NCBI GenBank assembly: GCA_003507115.1 | Contig: DNWN01000062.1 | Coordinates: 1 to 5,934 of the forward strand | Reading direction: 5' to 3' | DNA: 5,934 bases | Source of the DNA: Cryomorphaceae bacterium | Lineage (GTDB): Bacteria; Bacteroidota; Bacteroidia; Flavobacteriales; Schleiferiaceae | Part shown: positions 1-5,934 of the stretch, in pieces | How the letters are laid out: every line of letters begins with the position of its first letter | Position numbering within the stretch: position 1 is the stretch's first letter | Translations under genes and position numbers: made by a program | The notes under the pieces: model-generated | What the model was told of the DNA's origin: nothing | Databases searched by the model: none | Seen by the model: only the letters and a program-made list of their open reading frames with translations

Positions 1-1
1 C

Positions 2-406
2 AAGTCGCTGGAGAAGTACCTGGTCAAGGACTTCTTCAAGGACCATTGCAAGCGATACAAAAAGAAGCCCATCTACTGGTTGTTTGCTTCCAAGAAGGGA
101 GCGTTCCAGGTGTTGGTATGCATGCACCGAATGAACGCCTTTACCGTGGAAAAGATTCGGTCGAATTACCTGCTGGAGCACCTGCGGCATTTGCGTCAGG
201 AGGAGCAGATGCTGGCTTCCAATGAGGCCAGTTTGTCCTCACGTGATGCAAAGCGGCTTGACCAGCTCCGCAAGGACATCGCAGAGTGCGAGGCGTACGA
301 CCTCGAGCTCAAAGACGTGGCTGACCGCCAGATCGCCTTCGACCTCGACGACGGGGTCACAGAAAACCACAAATTGTTTGGCAACGTCGTTGCGAAAATC
401 AAGTGA
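2..406 (+). CDS. pglX: BREX-1 adenine-specific DNA methyltransferase PglX, C-terminal part (5' truncated by window edge)
   Basis: The reading frame is open from the first codon in the window and ends at TGA 404-406, giving the last 134 residues of a protein normally about 1200 residues long. PglX (BrxX) is the SAM-dependent methyltransferase of BREX that places N6-methyladenine on host DNA, both marking self and taking part in phage exclusion. The catalytic N-terminal domain with its NPPY motif lies outside the window. What is visible is the family's characteristic tail: KDFFKDHCKRYKKKPIYWLF, then GAFQVLVCMHRMN, a charged helical stretch with coiled-coil character, and the terminal block QIAFDLDDGVTENHKLFGNV. 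This resembles the PglX C-terminus I know, including the RPIYW-like and FDLDDGV-like signatures. Its stop overlaps the start of pglZ by four bases, as in a type 1 BREX operon. Identification rests on these motifs and on the neighbours; I am confident of the family but cannot judge whether the full gene is intact. Confidence 0.93.
   Translation, partial: KSLEKYLVKDFFKDHCKRYKKKPIYWLFASKKGAFQVLVCMHRMNAFTVEKIRSNYLLEHLRHLRQEEQMLASNEASLSSRDAKRLDQLRKDIAECEAYDLELKDVADRQIAFDLDDGVTENHKLFGNVVAKIK
403..406 (+). promoter_or_regulatory. GTGA stop-start overlap coupling pglX and pglZ
   Basis: The GTG start of pglZ (403-405) overlaps the TGA stop of pglX (404-406). No purine-rich Shine-Dalgarno stretch lies at the right distance upstream (the preceding bases are TTGCGAAAATCAA), so reinitiation by the ribosome finishing pglX is the likely way in. 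If ATG 409 is used instead, the genes are separated by only two bases and the same logic holds. Confidence 0.7.
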
Positions 407-2988
407 GCATGATCCAAGAGATTCAAGACAAAGCAACACAGTACTTCCAGCGCTATCCGGACCTCAAGGCCTTGTTTTATTTCGACGCGGACGGTCTAGC
501 GAAAGAGGAAGTTTTGGCTATGAATTTGGAGGGCATTCGGATTGCTGCACTTGAGAGCAACCCTTTCACGCTGAAGTACCGGCTGGCCAACGAGTGGAAA
601 GCGGAGCGCGTACTCGTGTATGTGCAAGGCGAACAGCCCAAAGACCAAGCTGCCTACCAGCAATTTCCGTTGTTGGGCGAGATGATCGCCGGGAAAGTCC
701 TGGAGCTTGACAATGCTGCGGACTTCATGGAAAAACACCGGTTGTCGACCGGCATGCGTCCCCTCGTCGCCAAGTACATCAAAGAATTGCAGTACAAGCA
801 TGTTGAGTCGGTGTGCATGCCGCTGTTGATGCGCAGGGCATTCGACGAGTCTTCATTGCAGCGCGCCTTGGTCTCGGCCTTTGTGGACTTTGGTCATACA
901 GAAGATTGGCACCTGATTTCGGGCAAAATCCTGACCATCGCCCTCGATGGAGATGACAAAAAATGGAACACCCTCACCAACAAACTCGAGGGCGTTAACC
1001 TCACTCAAGTCGTGGTCGCACGGTTTGAAGAATCCACCGGCCTCCATTTGTCAGCGTGGTCTCAAGATGCCATGGAGCGCGCGGCCCAGACCCTCCGGTA
1101 CAACCAAATCACCGAAGGCCTGGATGGCATTCCGCAAGACCCGTACATCGACTTGAAAATCACCGATGGCCAGAAGCGAACGGCCCTTCGGCAGCTCCTC
1201 ACCGTCATGGAGCACCACGCGACGCTGAGCAAAAAATTTGCCGCTGTTCTGGAGCAGGCCGATGAGCGTATCCACGGTGAAAAGCTCATCGCGGCCTACG
1301 GCATCGAAGCGGCATTTGCAGAGTACACGCCCACAATGATGTGGAGGGTTCTTTCGGACATCGTTGCAGATGCCATTTCCCAGCCCGCGGAAGTGCTGAA
1401 GCGCCTGCAGAAAAACACAACCCTCCGCTTGTCCTTGACGACCAGTGGCGAGGCGGTCATGGCCTTTGCCACGCAAGCCGCAACTTGCCTGAATGCCATC
1501 CAAGAACACCAAGGCAATTACCGGTTGGATCGACCGGAGCACTACATCGAAGCGTACACGGAGCGTGGATACGTCGTAGACCGGGCATACCGCAAAGCCA
1601 TCTACAGCCGGCGCACCTTGGACGAAACAGCCATCCCATCGGGCGAGGCCTTTTTAGGGGCGATGGATGCCTTGGTCGCCGCTTTGAACCGCGCATACGA
1701 GCAGCACCTGGTTGAATTGAACCGCGAATGGTTGGCGTGCTTTGCGGACCATTCGTTCGACTTTCAGGCGCTCAATCAGCCGTTACAGCGCAATTTTTAT
1801 GCGGAGGAAATTGCTCCGCTTGAGCAAAAAGTGGCGGTCATCATCTCCGATGCGCTGCGCTTCGAGGCCGGCCAAGAGTTGCTCGCCGCCTTGCACCAAG
1901 ACCCCAAGAACACCGCCCACATGCGGCACATGGTGGCCAACATTCCATCCAGAACGAGCATGGGCATGGCCATGTTGCTCCCCGGGGCGAAGACTTGGGA
2001 TGCCGACAAAGGCGTTTTGGCCAATGGCATTGCTACTGACAGCACCAAAAGGGAGCAGGTGCTCCAATCTGAATTTACGGATTCCATCACCGTGAAAGCG
2101 AGCGATGTGTTTGCTATGAAGCAAGCCGAGCGCCGAGAGCTCTTCAAGTACGAACGGGTGTATGTGTACCACGACCGAATCGATTCGGTGGGGGACAAAC
2201 GCCCTACGGAGCACCTCACGTTTGAAGCGGTGGAAGATGCAGTCGAAGATTTGAGGAAGTTGGTCGGCACCTTGCACGCCACGCTGAGTGTGTCACGCGT
2301 CATCGTCACGGCTGACCATGGATTCCTGTACAATGATCGAAAGCTTGTGGATTCGGATTTTGAGCGCCACCCGTTGGAAAATGCGCCCACAGAAGACAAA
2401 CACAACCGCTGGGGGGTAACGGGGGAGCCCATCGATATGGGCACCACAGGCTATTGCATTCCGTGGTCTGCGGCAACGGGCCTCGACGCGCCATTGTATG
2501 CGGTGATTTCTTCCACCGTCAACCGCTACCGCCAGTCGGGCTCAGGCCATCAGTTCGTACACGGTGGTGGGGCCTTGCAAGAGCTCATCGTCCCGCTCAT
2601 TGAGAGCAGCCGCAAACGGGAGGAGATCACCCAAAAGGTGGGCGTAACCCTGGTCAGCCCAGCGAACCTACGTGTAGTTGCGAGCAGATTGAAAGTTCAC
2701 TTGCTCCAAGCCGACGCCGTAAACCAGACTTACAAATCGCGCGAGGTCACAGTGGCGCTGCACAAGGACGGAGACGCAGCCCTTTTGGTAAGCAATCAAG
2801 AGATGTTGCAACTCAATTCGACGTCTGAGAACCCCACCGAGCGCATGCATGTGCTTGAATTTACCCTCACACCTGAAGCCGCGAATGATTCCTTCGTAAT
2901 CTTGAAAGTATTCGATGTGGAGGATTCTTTGAACCCCCTCGAAGAAGTTCGCATCACCAACGGCACCCTCATTACCCCCGATTTCTAA
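403..2988 (+). CDS. pglZ: BREX-1 system alkaline-phosphatase-fold protein PglZ (type A)
   Basis: This complete 861-residue protein has the usual length of the BREX-1 PglZ family. PglZ is a core BREX component with an alkaline phosphatase superfamily fold, needed for methylation and exclusion; its substrate in the cell is not firmly established. Residues 1-460 are mostly helical and family-specific. The metal-dependent domain spans about 475-735. Visible motifs are IISDALRFEAG (metal-ligand candidate D483), PSRTSMGMAMLLPG (T518 as candidate nucleophile), VYHDRIDSVGD (candidates D591 and D594), VTADHGFLY (D638, H639) and QFVHGGGALQE (H720). Every motif expected of an active enzyme is present. 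Residues 740-861 are predicted beta-rich and end in PDF, as in relatives. The chosen start is GTG at 403, which overlaps the pglX stop as GTGA; ATG at 409 is two codons downstream and equally plausible. No Shine-Dalgarno motif helps decide. The stop TAA overlaps the brxL ATG, implying coupled translation. Confidence 0.95.
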   Translation: MSMIQEIQDKATQYFQRYPDLKALFYFDADGLAKEEVLAMNLEGIRIAALESNPFTLKYRLANEWKAERVLVYVQGEQPKDQAAYQQFPLLGEMIAGKVLELDNAADFMEKHRLSTGMRPLVAKYIKELQYKHVESVCMPLLMRRAFDESSLQRALVSAFVDFGHTEDWHLISGKILTIALDGDDKKWNTLTNKLEGVNLTQVVVARFEESTGLHLSAWSQDAMERAAQTLRYNQITEGLDGIPQDPYIDLKITDGQKRTALRQLLTVMEHHATLSKKFAAVLEQADERIHGEKLIAAYGIEAAFAEYTPTMMWRVLSDIVADAISQPAEVLKRLQKNTTLRLSLTTSGEAVMAFATQAATCLNAIQEHQGNYRLDRPEHYIEAYTERGYVVDRAYRKAIYSRRTLDETAIPSGEAFLGAMDALVAALNRAYEQHLVELNREWLACFADHSFDFQALNQPLQRNFYAEEIAPLEQKVAVIISDALRFEAGQELLAALHQDPKNTAHMRHMVANIPSRTSMGMAMLLPGAKTWDADKGVLANGIATDSTKREQVLQSEFTDSITVKASDVFAMKQAERRELFKYERVYVYHDRIDSVGDKRPTEHLTFEAVEDAVEDLRKLVGTLHATLSVSRVIVTADHGFLYNDRKLVDSDFERHPLENAPTEDKHNRWGVTGEPIDMGTTGYCIPWSAATGLDAPLYAVISSTVNRYRQSGSGHQFVHGGGALQELIVPLIESSRKREEITQKVGVTLVSPANLRVVASRLKVHLLQADAVNQTYKSREVTVALHKDGDAALLVSNQEMLQLNSTSENPTERMHVLEFTLTPEAANDSFVILKVFDVEDSLNPLEEVRITNGTLITPDF

Positions 2989-2990
2989 TG
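2986..2990 (+). promoter_or_regulatory. TAATG stop-start overlap coupling pglZ and brxL
   Basis: The final A of the pglZ stop TAA is the first base of the brxL ATG. The upstream bases are pyrimidine-rich (ATTACCCCCGATTTC) with no Shine-Dalgarno sequence, which supports termination-reinitiation. Confidence 0.8.
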
Positions 2991-5000
2991 GCATTGAAAG
3001 AAAAAATCATCGCTTCATTCGAAGGCAAAGTTGTTCGCAAGAATCTGGTTGCGTTGGTCAAAGGCAACAACCCAGTGCCTGCTTATGTGCTCGAATACCT
3101 GCTAGGGCAATACTGCGCCATTGATGATGAAGCGATCATTGAAGAGGGGGTGGAAAAGGTGAGGACCGTCATTCAAGAAAACTACGTTCACCGGTCAGAT
3201 GCAGAGATTGTCAAGCACAAAATCCGCTCCAACGGCAGCCACAAAATCATCGACAAAATCAACGTGGTGCTCAACGAGCGCAGCAACCAGTACCAGGGGG
3301 AATTTGCCAACTTGGGCCTGCGCGGGGTGCCGGTCTCGGATTTTATCGTAGACCACAACCAAAAACTCCTCAGCGGCGGCGGTGTGTGGTGCATTTTGAC
3401 CATGGCCTATTCCCACGAGGACGATAGCGACATGCGCTGGGTCATTGCCGATCTCAAGCCCATTCAAGTGGCCCACGTCGACTTAGAAGAATACCGCACC
3501 CAACGTGCTGCTTTCACGACGGAGGAGTGGCTCGATTTGCTCATGCACTCCATCGGCTTAAATCCCGAATTTTTCAGCCAACGCGACAAATTCATTCAGC
3601 TCTCTCGCCTCATCCCGCACGTCGAAAACAACTACAACTTCATCGAGCTCGGCCCTAAAGGCACCGGTAAGTCCCACATCTTCTCCGAGCTGTCGCCACA
3701 CGGCGTCCTCGTCTCCGGAGGCGACGTTTCCAAGGCGCGCTTGTTCGTCAACAATACTGGCAATAAAATCGGACTCGTGGGGTACTGGGACGTGGTGGCT
3801 CTCGACGAGTTTGAGCAAGAAAAGGGCGGCAAACGCACCGATGGGGATTTGGTGAAGATCATGCAGAACTACATGGCCAACCAAAGCTTTAACCGTGGCA
3901 AAGACACCTACCAAGCCACGGCTTCGATGGCTTTTGTGGGCAACACGAAGCACAACGTGCCGTACATGCTCAAGCACTCGCACCTCTTCGAGTCGATACC
4001 AGAGGGCTTCATAAAAGGTGCCTTCCTGGATCGGATGCACATGTACATCCCGGGTTGGGAAGTCCGGATTCTGAAGTCTTCGGTCTTCTCAGAAGATTAT
4101 GGTTTCATTGTGGACTACCTGGCCGAGCTGTTGCGTGAGCTCCGGAACCACGACTACTCGCCTTTGTTGGATGCGAAAATTGCTTTAGATGGTTCGTTGA
4201 CCACTCGTGACAAAACCGCCGTTCGAAAGTCGTTTTCCGGGATGGCCAAGATCATCTACCCCCATAAGGTGCTTACCGACGACGAATTGTTGGAGTTGTT
4301 GGACTTCTGCATCGAAGGCCGCAAACGGGTCAAAGACCAATTGTACATCATTGACGAGACGTTCAAGGCTGAGCCTGTTGATTTCCAATACACAGTGAAA
4401 GCAACGGGTCAGGTTGTGGCGCCCGAAACTCTGGAAAATGCCAATTACAAGGCGGCACTCGAAGTGCAACAGGAAGAATCCGATTCGCCGGTACGGCCAG
4501 AATCACCAGTTCCCAGCCCCGCCCTCAACCTGCAGCCGCACCAAACCATTCTCAAGGACAACCAAACCGGCATCTCCTACCGAGCACTCTTTGCGGACTA
4601 TTTGAAAGGCGCCACCAGCATCACTTTGCAGGATCCCTACATCCGGATGCCCCACCAATTCCGGAACCTGTTGGAGTTCTGCTTGATGCTCGCCAACAAC
4701 AAAAACCCGGAGGACGAACTGGCCTTGGAAGTGGTTACCTGGAACGACGAGGAGCACATCCCGGTGTCGATACAATTTCTCGATGAGATCCAAGAAAACC
4801 TCGCCGACCTGGGCATCGCCATGACCTACCGGATGGAGCAGCATCACGACCGCTTCATCGCTGCGGACAACGGCTGGAAAATCACCCTCGGCCGCGGCCT
4901 TGACATCTTCGAGAAATACGAAGGCCGCTTCAACGTCGCTTCCCTCGACCAAACCAAGCGCAAGTGCAAGGCTTGTGAGTTGACTTACCTCAGACTGTGA
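2988..5000 (+). CDS. brxL: BrxL-family AAA+ protein with a C-terminal MITD1-like (MIT_C) PLD-like domain instead of a Lon protease domain
   Basis: BrxL is the AAA+ DNA-associated motor of BREX, forming rings on DNA and needed for phage exclusion but not for methylation. This complete 670-residue copy starts at ATG 2988-2990, inside the pglZ stop (TAATG). Residues 10-200 match the BrxL N-terminal region (AYVLEYLLGQYCA, EEWLDLLMHSIGLNP). Residues 210-460 form the AAA+ core: Walker A GPKGTGKS (222-229), Walker B VVALDEFE (269-276), sensor-1-like GNT (318-320), FLDRMHMYIPGWE (346-358, R349 as candidate arginine finger), and a sensor-2-like stretch KTAVRKSFSGMAKIIYP (409-425). EGRKRVKDQL (443-452) ends the conserved part. 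A Pro/Glu/Ser-rich linker (about 495-517) follows. Residues 520-670 then resemble the PLD-like C-terminal domain of human MITD1, and no Lon motif of the PKDGPSAG type is seen. The ATPase looks intact, and 'Lon-like protease' would be a misleading name for this copy. The Walker A fragment also fits other AAA+ families, but the overall pattern and position make BrxL secure. Confidence 0.93.
   Translation: MALKEKIIASFEGKVVRKNLVALVKGNNPVPAYVLEYLLGQYCAIDDEAIIEEGVEKVRTVIQENYVHRSDAEIVKHKIRSNGSHKIIDKINVVLNERSNQYQGEFANLGLRGVPVSDFIVDHNQKLLSGGGVWCILTMAYSHEDDSDMRWVIADLKPIQVAHVDLEEYRTQRAAFTTEEWLDLLMHSIGLNPEFFSQRDKFIQLSRLIPHVENNYNFIELGPKGTGKSHIFSELSPHGVLVSGGDVSKARLFVNNTGNKIGLVGYWDVVALDEFEQEKGGKRTDGDLVKIMQNYMANQSFNRGKDTYQATASMAFVGNTKHNVPYMLKHSHLFESIPEGFIKGAFLDRMHMYIPGWEVRILKSSVFSEDYGFIVDYLAELLRELRNHDYSPLLDAKIALDGSLTTRDKTAVRKSFSGMAKIIYPHKVLTDDELLELLDFCIEGRKRVKDQLYIIDETFKAEPVDFQYTVKATGQVVAPETLENANYKAALEVQQEESDSPVRPESPVPSPALNLQPHQTILKDNQTGISYRALFADYLKGATSITLQDPYIRMPHQFRNLLEFCLMLANNKNPEDELALEVVTWNDEEHIPVSIQFLDEIQENLADLGIAMTYRMEQHHDRFIAADNGWKITLGRGLDIFEKYEGRFNVASLDQTKRKCKACELTYLRL
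4539..4997 (+). other. MIT_C-like (phospholipase D-fold) domain at the C-terminus of BrxL
   Basis: BrxL residues 518-670. Landmarks in order are SYRALFADYL (530-539), LQDPYIRMPHQFRNLLEFC (547-565), a helix IQENLADLGI (601-610), HDRFIAADNGWKITLGRGLD (620-639) and GRFNVASLD (646-654), with C660 near the end. As I recall it, the human MITD1 C-terminal domain runs through the same landmarks: an EDPYIR..HQ..NFLRFCE strand-helix, ITLEVQYS.SIHDREIRFNNGW, KIGRGLDYF, RFSLGY and a late PCHETT. The fold is PLD-like. The catalytic HxK(x4)D motif is replaced by HDR, so phosphodiesterase activity is not expected; binding or dimerisation is likelier. The match is made by eye and from memory, without a profile search. 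Confidence 0.82.
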
Positions 5001-5002
5001 TG
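4998..5002 (+). promoter_or_regulatory. TGATG stop-start overlap coupling brxL and the McrB-like gene
   Basis: The final A of the brxL stop TGA begins the ATG of the next gene. No Shine-Dalgarno motif is evident upstream (TTACCTCAGACTG). The overlap places the McrB-like gene in the same transcription and translation unit as the BREX genes. Confidence 0.75.
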
Positions 5003-5934
5003 ACGATAGACCAACAACTTCAGATTATTTCCGCTTCAGACTTGTCGAATTCAGATAAGTCAGGGTGTCGACTGATGACGTATGCACTTCACTTGATTCA
5101 AGAGGCTTCTGAACCACTTACATACCGAGAGCTCGTGGATCGGCTTCGAAGTGAATTCCCATTTTCTGACTTTGAGCGTCAAAGAAAGGAAGGCAAAGAC
5201 TTCGAAAGGTGGGAGGTCTATTTCAACACATTCCCGATTAACTATTCTAAGGCAGGCTTCCTGATTCGTGGCAAGAACGGATGGAGTATTACGAGTGAGG
5301 GGGAGGAATTCTTGAAGAAGAATGATCCGGTTGGAATGCTTCGAGCGGCCAGAAAAGGGTTTCGGGAATGGAAAAGGGCCAACCCCAAAAAGAAGCCAGA
5401 GATTTCCACTGCAGAAGAATTGCCAACGTCTTACCGCATTTGGTTGATGGCTCCTGGAGAAGGTGCGAACATGTGGGACGCCTTTCTGTCGAATAATGAA
5501 ATAAGCATTGGTTGGGACGACGCAGGAAACCTATCCTTGTTGCCAACGCGTAAGGCGTGCACACAGAAAATCAATAACCTATTTGATGACGGCAAAAACC
5601 ACAGCAACATTGGAAGGTGCCTTTGGGAGTTTGCTCACAAAATGAGCCCAGGGGACATCCTGGTCATGAAGGAGGGGAGGACATCTTACATAGGAATTGG
5701 CGTTGTGATGTCTCACTACATGTGGGACGATGAGGCTCCTCGACACAAGAGCATTCGAAAAGCAAAGTGGGTCAAGACCGGCCGATGGTCCGTTGAGGGA
5801 ATGATTACTCAAAAGACCTTGACGGATGTGAGTCCTAAGAAGTATCCTGATTATAAAGAGAAGCTAGAGGCGACTTTTGGATTGGACTTCGATCAAGTGC
5901 GAAAGGCGGCATTCGAAGATGGGATTGAGGAAGA
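5000..5934 (+). CDS. McrB-like modification-dependent restriction subunit, N-terminal part: winged-helix plus EVE/PUA-like domain (3' truncated)
   Basis: The frame opens at ATG 5000-5002, overlapping the brxL stop as TGATG, and stays open for 311 codons to the window edge. Residues 22-110 look like a winged helix of the Mrr N-terminal kind: TYRELVDRLRSEFP, then WEVYFNTFPINYSKAGFLIR and a GWSITSEGEEFL wing and last helix. Residues 145-285 carry the EVE/PUA-like pattern common at the front of McrB proteins: YRIWLMAPGEGANMWDAFL, ISIGWDDAGNLS, LWEFAHKMSPGDILVMKEG, YIGIGVVMSHYMWD and RKAKWVKTGRW. Such domains read modified bases in DNA. The AAA+ GTPase expected of McrB would lie beyond the right edge and is not seen, so the McrB assignment is inferred from the front half; a nuclease or other effector could be fused instead. 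GC is lower, and AGA/AGG/CGA arginine codons commoner, than in the BREX genes. An internal ATG at 5075 is a less likely start, since 5000 gives the coupled overlap. Confidence 0.75.
   Translation, partial: MTIDQQLQIISASDLSNSDKSGCRLMTYALHLIQEASEPLTYRELVDRLRSEFPFSDFERQRKEGKDFERWEVYFNTFPINYSKAGFLIRGKNGWSITSEGEEFLKKNDPVGMLRAARKGFREWKRANPKKKPEISTAEELPTSYRIWLMAPGEGANMWDAFLSNNEISIGWDDAGNLSLLPTRKACTQKINNLFDDGKNHSNIGRCLWEFAHKMSPGDILVMKEGRTSYIGIGVVMSHYMWDDEAPRHKSIRKAKWVKTGRWSVEGMITQKTLTDVSPKKYPDYKEKLEATFGLDFDQVRKAAFEDGIEE
5063..5323 (+). other. Predicted winged helix-turn-helix domain (Mrr_N-like) of the McrB-like protein
   Basis: Residues 22-108 of the gene starting at 5000. The order is helix (CRLMTYALHLIQEA), helix (TYRELVDRLRSEF), a charged loop, helix (WEVYFNTFPINYSKAGFLI), a short wing (RGKNGWSIT) and a closing helix (SEGEEFLKKN). 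The 'aGli..-G.w.iT..G..fl' ending is typical of winged helices fused to Mrr and other restriction proteins. A DNA-contact or protein-interaction role is inferred. Confidence 0.65.
5429..5854 (+). other. EVE/PUA-like modified-base-reading domain of the McrB-like protein
   Basis: Residues 144-285 of the gene starting at 5000. The APGEGANMWDAFL opening, the IGWDDAGNL strand, the SPGDILVMKEGR block and the IGIGVVMSHYMWDDEAPRHKSIRKAKW block follow the pattern of the EVE-like domain found ahead of many McrB GTPases. Family members flip out and bind methylated or otherwise modified bases. Which modification is read here cannot be told from sequence. Confidence 0.7.

Noticed and set aside
222..554. 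An alternate-frame + strand open frame spanning the pglX/pglZ junction
   Set aside because: It is Ser/Thr/Arg-rich with no domain, and both flanking real frames carry conserved BREX motifs across the same stretch.
1051..1542. Minus-strand and alternate-frame open frames over the middle of pglZ
   Set aside because: All are contained in a conserved gene in the correct frame and show no family motifs.
1797..2447. A 216-codon open frame on the minus strand across the catalytic half of pglZ
   Set aside because: It lies wholly antisense to a conserved PglZ core with all expected motifs, its translation is Ser/Arg-rich and low in recognisable structure, and high-GC codon bias commonly opens such antisense frames.
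3558..4040. A 160-codon minus-strand open frame over the brxL ATPase region
   Set aside because: It is antisense to the Walker A and Walker B coding region, has no recognisable domain, and no independent start signal; it is explained by codon bias of brxL.
4470..4540. Possible frameshift or gene fusion point in brxL at the Pro-rich linker
   Set aside because: The frame is open and continuous, and the following domain is well formed and ends at a stop coupled to the next gene, so this looks like a natural interdomain linker and not an assembly error.
5289..5812. Two minus-strand open frames (5289-5564 and 5579-5812) near the right edge
   Set aside because: They are antisense to the McrB-like gene, whose own translation gives clear winged-helix and EVE-like patterns across the same bases.
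1..5934. CRISPR array, tRNA, insertion sequence or intrinsic terminator
   Set aside because: No repeated units, cloverleaf-like segments, terminal inverted repeats or GC hairpin followed by a T run were found by eye; coding sequence fills the window.

Overview
The window carries the 3' part of a type 1 BREX (bacteriophage exclusion) phage-defence operon followed by the start of a McrB-like restriction gene, all on the + strand. In order: the C-terminal 134 codons of the adenine-specific DNA methyltransferase PglX/BrxX (2-406), the complete alkaline-phosphatase-fold protein PglZ/BrxZ (403-2988), the complete AAA+ protein BrxL (2988-5000), and the first 311 codons of a winged-helix plus EVE/PUA-like protein that looks like the DNA-reading front of a McrB-type GTPase (from 5000, running off the right edge). 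The order pglX-pglZ-brxL is that of the canonical type 1 locus, so brxA, brxB and brxC are expected to the left of the window.

All genes overlap their neighbour: GTGA at pglX/pglZ, TAATG at pglZ/brxL and TGATG at brxL/mcrB-like. No clear Shine-Dalgarno sequence precedes any start, and there is no intergenic space, promoter, terminator, RNA gene, repeat array or insertion sequence. The window reads as the middle of one transcription unit kept together by termination-reinitiation coupling.

In the cell, PglX is expected to mark host DNA with N6-methyladenine at a non-palindromic site. PglZ, PglX and the missing BrxB/BrxC take part in modification and exclusion, and BrxL is the DNA-bound AAA+ motor needed to stop phage DNA replication. 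The appended McrB-like gene would add a modification-dependent nuclease aimed at phages whose modified DNA evades BREX.

The most unusual feature is the C-terminus of BrxL. After the conserved BrxL N-terminal and AAA+ domains and a Pro-rich linker, it does not continue into a recognisable Lon protease domain. It continues into a PLD-like domain that closely resembles the C-terminal domain of eukaryotic MITD1 (MIT_C).

The source is a bacterium with moderate to high GC; sampled lines give roughly 55-60 percent in the BREX genes and nearer 48 percent in the last gene. The lack of Shine-Dalgarno motifs would fit Bacteroidota, but codon choice does not settle the phylum and BREX islands move horizontally, so no taxon is assigned.
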